Source: Catonia carolina (Eukaryota > Arthropoda > Insecta > Hemiptera > Achilidae). Taken from it: a DNA stretch of 64,000 nt. Shown here piece after piece: positions 62,424 to 64,000 of this stretch (position 1 is the stretch's first letter; each line of letters begins with the position of its first letter). Where the stretch lies: assembly GCA_035578175.1 (NCBI GenBank), contig JAQMRL010000003.1:105202969-105266968 (forward strand), written 5' to 3'. The translations under genes and the position numbers were made by a program. The notes beneath the pieces are model-generated. The model was not told the DNA's origin and did no database searches. It worked only from the letters and a program-made list of their open reading frames with translations.

Positions 62424-63953
62424 TTATTCAATTTTTTTAGGCGACATATTGTATTTTGATAGTATCTTGTGAAATTCATCCATAATCACACTTTCATAGC
62501 ATTTTATTCCAAACAAAGTATAGTCTATATTGCCGGCTCGTAGGAGCTTCCCTGAGAATTCGTTAAACTCGTACATGATTTTTCCTTTGAAGAAGTAAAG
62601 AATTCCGTTTGTGTATCGCATAGCAGAGTCGAGACCGAGTGGTATGCCAGGAAATAATCGAGTAATTAATCCCAATTCACTTGACGAAAAATCATTCTCG
62701 TCTATTTCAGCATAGTATATGTCGTTGTATAGTACGTATGTTTTACCTGTGTACGTATTGATAATGGTGTGTATAACACTCGTATCTGGTATGCCAAATT
62801 GTTTCGAGGCCAATAGTGGATATCCACTGACCAATTGACGGTTGTGTATATCAAATACGTACAATGTCGTTCCGTCTAGTAACATGACTACCTCTCCGTT
62901 CGGTCTCTGATACACCGCTGTAATGTTAAACTTTGTCGGTAGAAACGTTAACCATTCGTCCAACACCAGTGGCTTCTTTGCATGATGAAACTCCCCATCA
63001 ATGTCCAATGACCACACAAGTTTGTCGTGTAAAACGTAAAGTCTATGATTTATGACAACCATTTTCATCAAAGTGTTCGTATATTGACAAATGTAGCTTT
63101 TCAGATCAGCACTTGGCGGAGTCGTACTTCGTGGTACAGTGGTAGCTGTTGTAGTAGCGGAAGTAGGCATTGGTGTTGACGTAGTTCTCGGTCCGCCATA
63201 AAGACTTTGAACAGCATTGACGTCATCCACTCCTAGCTCAGTGTAGCCGTTGTAATAAGCATACATGACAGCATGCTTATCGGTAGAGTGTTCGATTCCC
63301 AACGTATGACCGATTTCGTGTATCATCATCGATAAGAAATTGCTTCTGTCAGGCGCTGTTCTTCCGTTCACACTATAATCCCATTGTTCGTCTGAATCCA
63401 CATGTATTTCCACAACACTATTGTTTCTATTGGGGAAAAATGCGTGTGCTAAAGTTCCACCTTGTCCATCCAACTGGCTGGGACACAAGCCGGATTTTCT
63501 CACGTACCTGTGAATGAAGCGTCTGTTTGCTATCACAATATCTGGATTCACACTGTTATGGTGGAATGTTAACCCTGATGAACTGGACCAGATGTCAAAG
63601 GCTCGTTCGGTTGCCGTCACCATTTCCGGTGTGGCCAGGCTGAAGTGCCATGTTAAATTGTTCTTCGTCCACGGATACGGTGCCGTATGATATGCTGATG
63701 ACAAATCGAATACACCACACCTTGGTCGTGCCATTAAACATGTAGTATTCACGTTTTCTTCACCATCGATCGGAAGATTGTAGAATTCTTGGAATTGCTT
63801 CAGGGCGGTTTTGATGTGCTCACGGTCGACGAGTGAGACGTTTGTCTCTTTAGGTAGATATCCATATGCTTGCAGGTATTCTATAGTTGATGAAGAGATG
63901 GACGTGGACGAAGCGAGACCAACGCAGATGATAACCACTATCAACGGTGTCAT
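62424..63953 (-). CDS. Secreted matrix metalloproteinase carried by the Polinton
   Basis: 509 residues from ATG 63953, intronless. In order: signal peptide (1-16, MTPLIVVIICVGLASS); propeptide with peptidoglycan-binding-like helices and cysteine switch PRCGVFD (77-83; usual form PRCGVPD); catalytic domain with HEIGHTLGIEH (212-222) and a Met-turn methionine near 230; Thr/Ser/Pro hinge (256-282); and a hemopexin domain bounded by cysteines near 289 and 488. It would be secreted, activated by propeptide removal, and cleave extracellular matrix such as basement membrane. It lies 27 bases from the integrase on the same strand, and its stop codon lies in an AATAAA signal. Insects have cellular MMPs and some granuloviruses carry one, so capture from a host is likely. 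Confidence 0.88.
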   Translation of the reverse strand: MTPLIVVIICVGLASSTSISSSTIEYLQAYGYLPKETNVSLVDREHIKTALKQFQEFYNLPIDGEENVNTTCLMARPRCGVFDLSSAYHTAPYPWTKNNLTWHFSLATPEMVTATERAFDIWSSSSGLTFHHNSVNPDIVIANRRFIHRYVRKSGLCPSQLDGQGGTLAHAFFPNRNNSVVEIHVDSDEQWDYSVNGRTAPDRSNFLSMMIHEIGHTLGIEHSTDKHAVMYAYYNGYTELGVDDVNAVQSLYGGPRTTSTPMPTSATTTATTVPRSTTPPSADLKSYICQYTNTLMKMVVINHRLYVLHDKLVWSLDIDGEFHHAKKPLVLDEWLTFLPTKFNITAVYQRPNGEVVMLLDGTTLYVFDIHNRQLVSGYPLLASKQFGIPDTSVIHTIINTYTGKTYVLYNDIYYAEIDENDFSSSELGLITRLFPGIPLGLDSAMRYTNGILYFFKGKIMYEFNEFSGKLLRAGNIDYTLFGIKCYESVIMDEFHKILSKYNMSPKKIE

Positions 63954-64000
63954 GATGATAACTGACTGTTTGCGCGTGTGAAGGTCGCTGTACTGTTATC
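63954..64000. other. Upstream region of the metalloproteinase, cut by the window end
   Basis: 47 bases with no recognisable gene. The rest of the element, including the expected family B DNA polymerase and right terminus, is outside the window. Confidence 0.5.

Larger units (their letters stand above)
47983..64000 (-). mobile_element. Polinton/Maverick (adintovirus-like) element, left end to beyond the window edge
   Basis: Sixteen kilobases with a sharp rise in GC and coding density, nearly all genes on the minus strand with gaps of tens of bases or short overlaps. It holds the Polinton core: retroviral-type integrase, A32/FtsK-like ATPase, adenain-like protease, hexon-like and penton-like capsid proteins. 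It also has PLA2, BIR, DUF8207-like, metalloproteinase and glycosyltransferase-like genes. No family B DNA polymerase is seen, so the element must continue past 64,000 or have lost it. Most frames are intact, so integration is probably recent on an evolutionary scale. Confidence 0.9.

Overview
The window looks like nuclear DNA of an insect or other arthropod. The background (about 1-47,980) is AT-rich, has almost no host coding sequence, and is packed with retrotransposons, tRNA-derived SINEs and small inverted-repeat elements. No host gene with introns was recognised. The species cannot be fixed from the sequence.

Left part (1-13,650). A Jockey-type LINE on the minus strand is split by a nearly perfect BEL/Pao LTR retrotransposon (1447-8339). 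That element has an intact 1725-residue Gag-Pol frame, two LTRs that differ at only about three positions, and a 5-bp target duplication CTTCT. Next come a full-length SINE (SINE-A), a 289-bp triplication carrying a tRNA-like SINE (SINE-C), and a 5'-truncated LINE (11295-13633) with an open endonuclease/reverse-transcriptase frame and an 11-bp target duplication.

Middle part (13,650-47,980). This is a repeat graveyard: copies of five tRNA-like SINE groups (A-E), mariner-like and other terminal-inverted-repeat elements, foldback elements, a probable solo LTR, and decayed LINE fragments on both strands. The long stretches between them are AT-rich and I recognise nothing in them.

Right part (about 47,983-64,000, running off the right edge). 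This is a gene-dense, more GC-rich Polinton/Maverick (adintovirus-like) element, almost all on the minus strand. It carries the Polinton morphogenesis and integration set: DDE integrase with chromodomain, A32/FtsK-type packaging ATPase, adenain-like protease, phospholipase A2 capsid protein, penton-like and hexon-like capsid proteins, a DUF8207-like protein and a fibre-like protein. It also carries unusual cargo: a complete secreted matrix metalloproteinase, a core-2/DUF266-like glycosyltransferase candidate, a BIR-containing protein, a duplicated two-gene module of unknown function, and a plus-strand membrane/Cys-rich locus. The family B DNA polymerase expected of a Polinton is not in the window and should lie beyond 64,000. 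The left terminus appears to be at about 47,989. It interrupts an older repeat and begins with tandem, promoter-like repeats.

Taken together, the capsid, ATPase, protease and PLA2 genes would build and package a particle and the integrase would insert the genome. The metalloproteinase, BIR protein, glycosyltransferase and Cys-rich membrane locus look like host-interaction cargo. That functional reading is inference.
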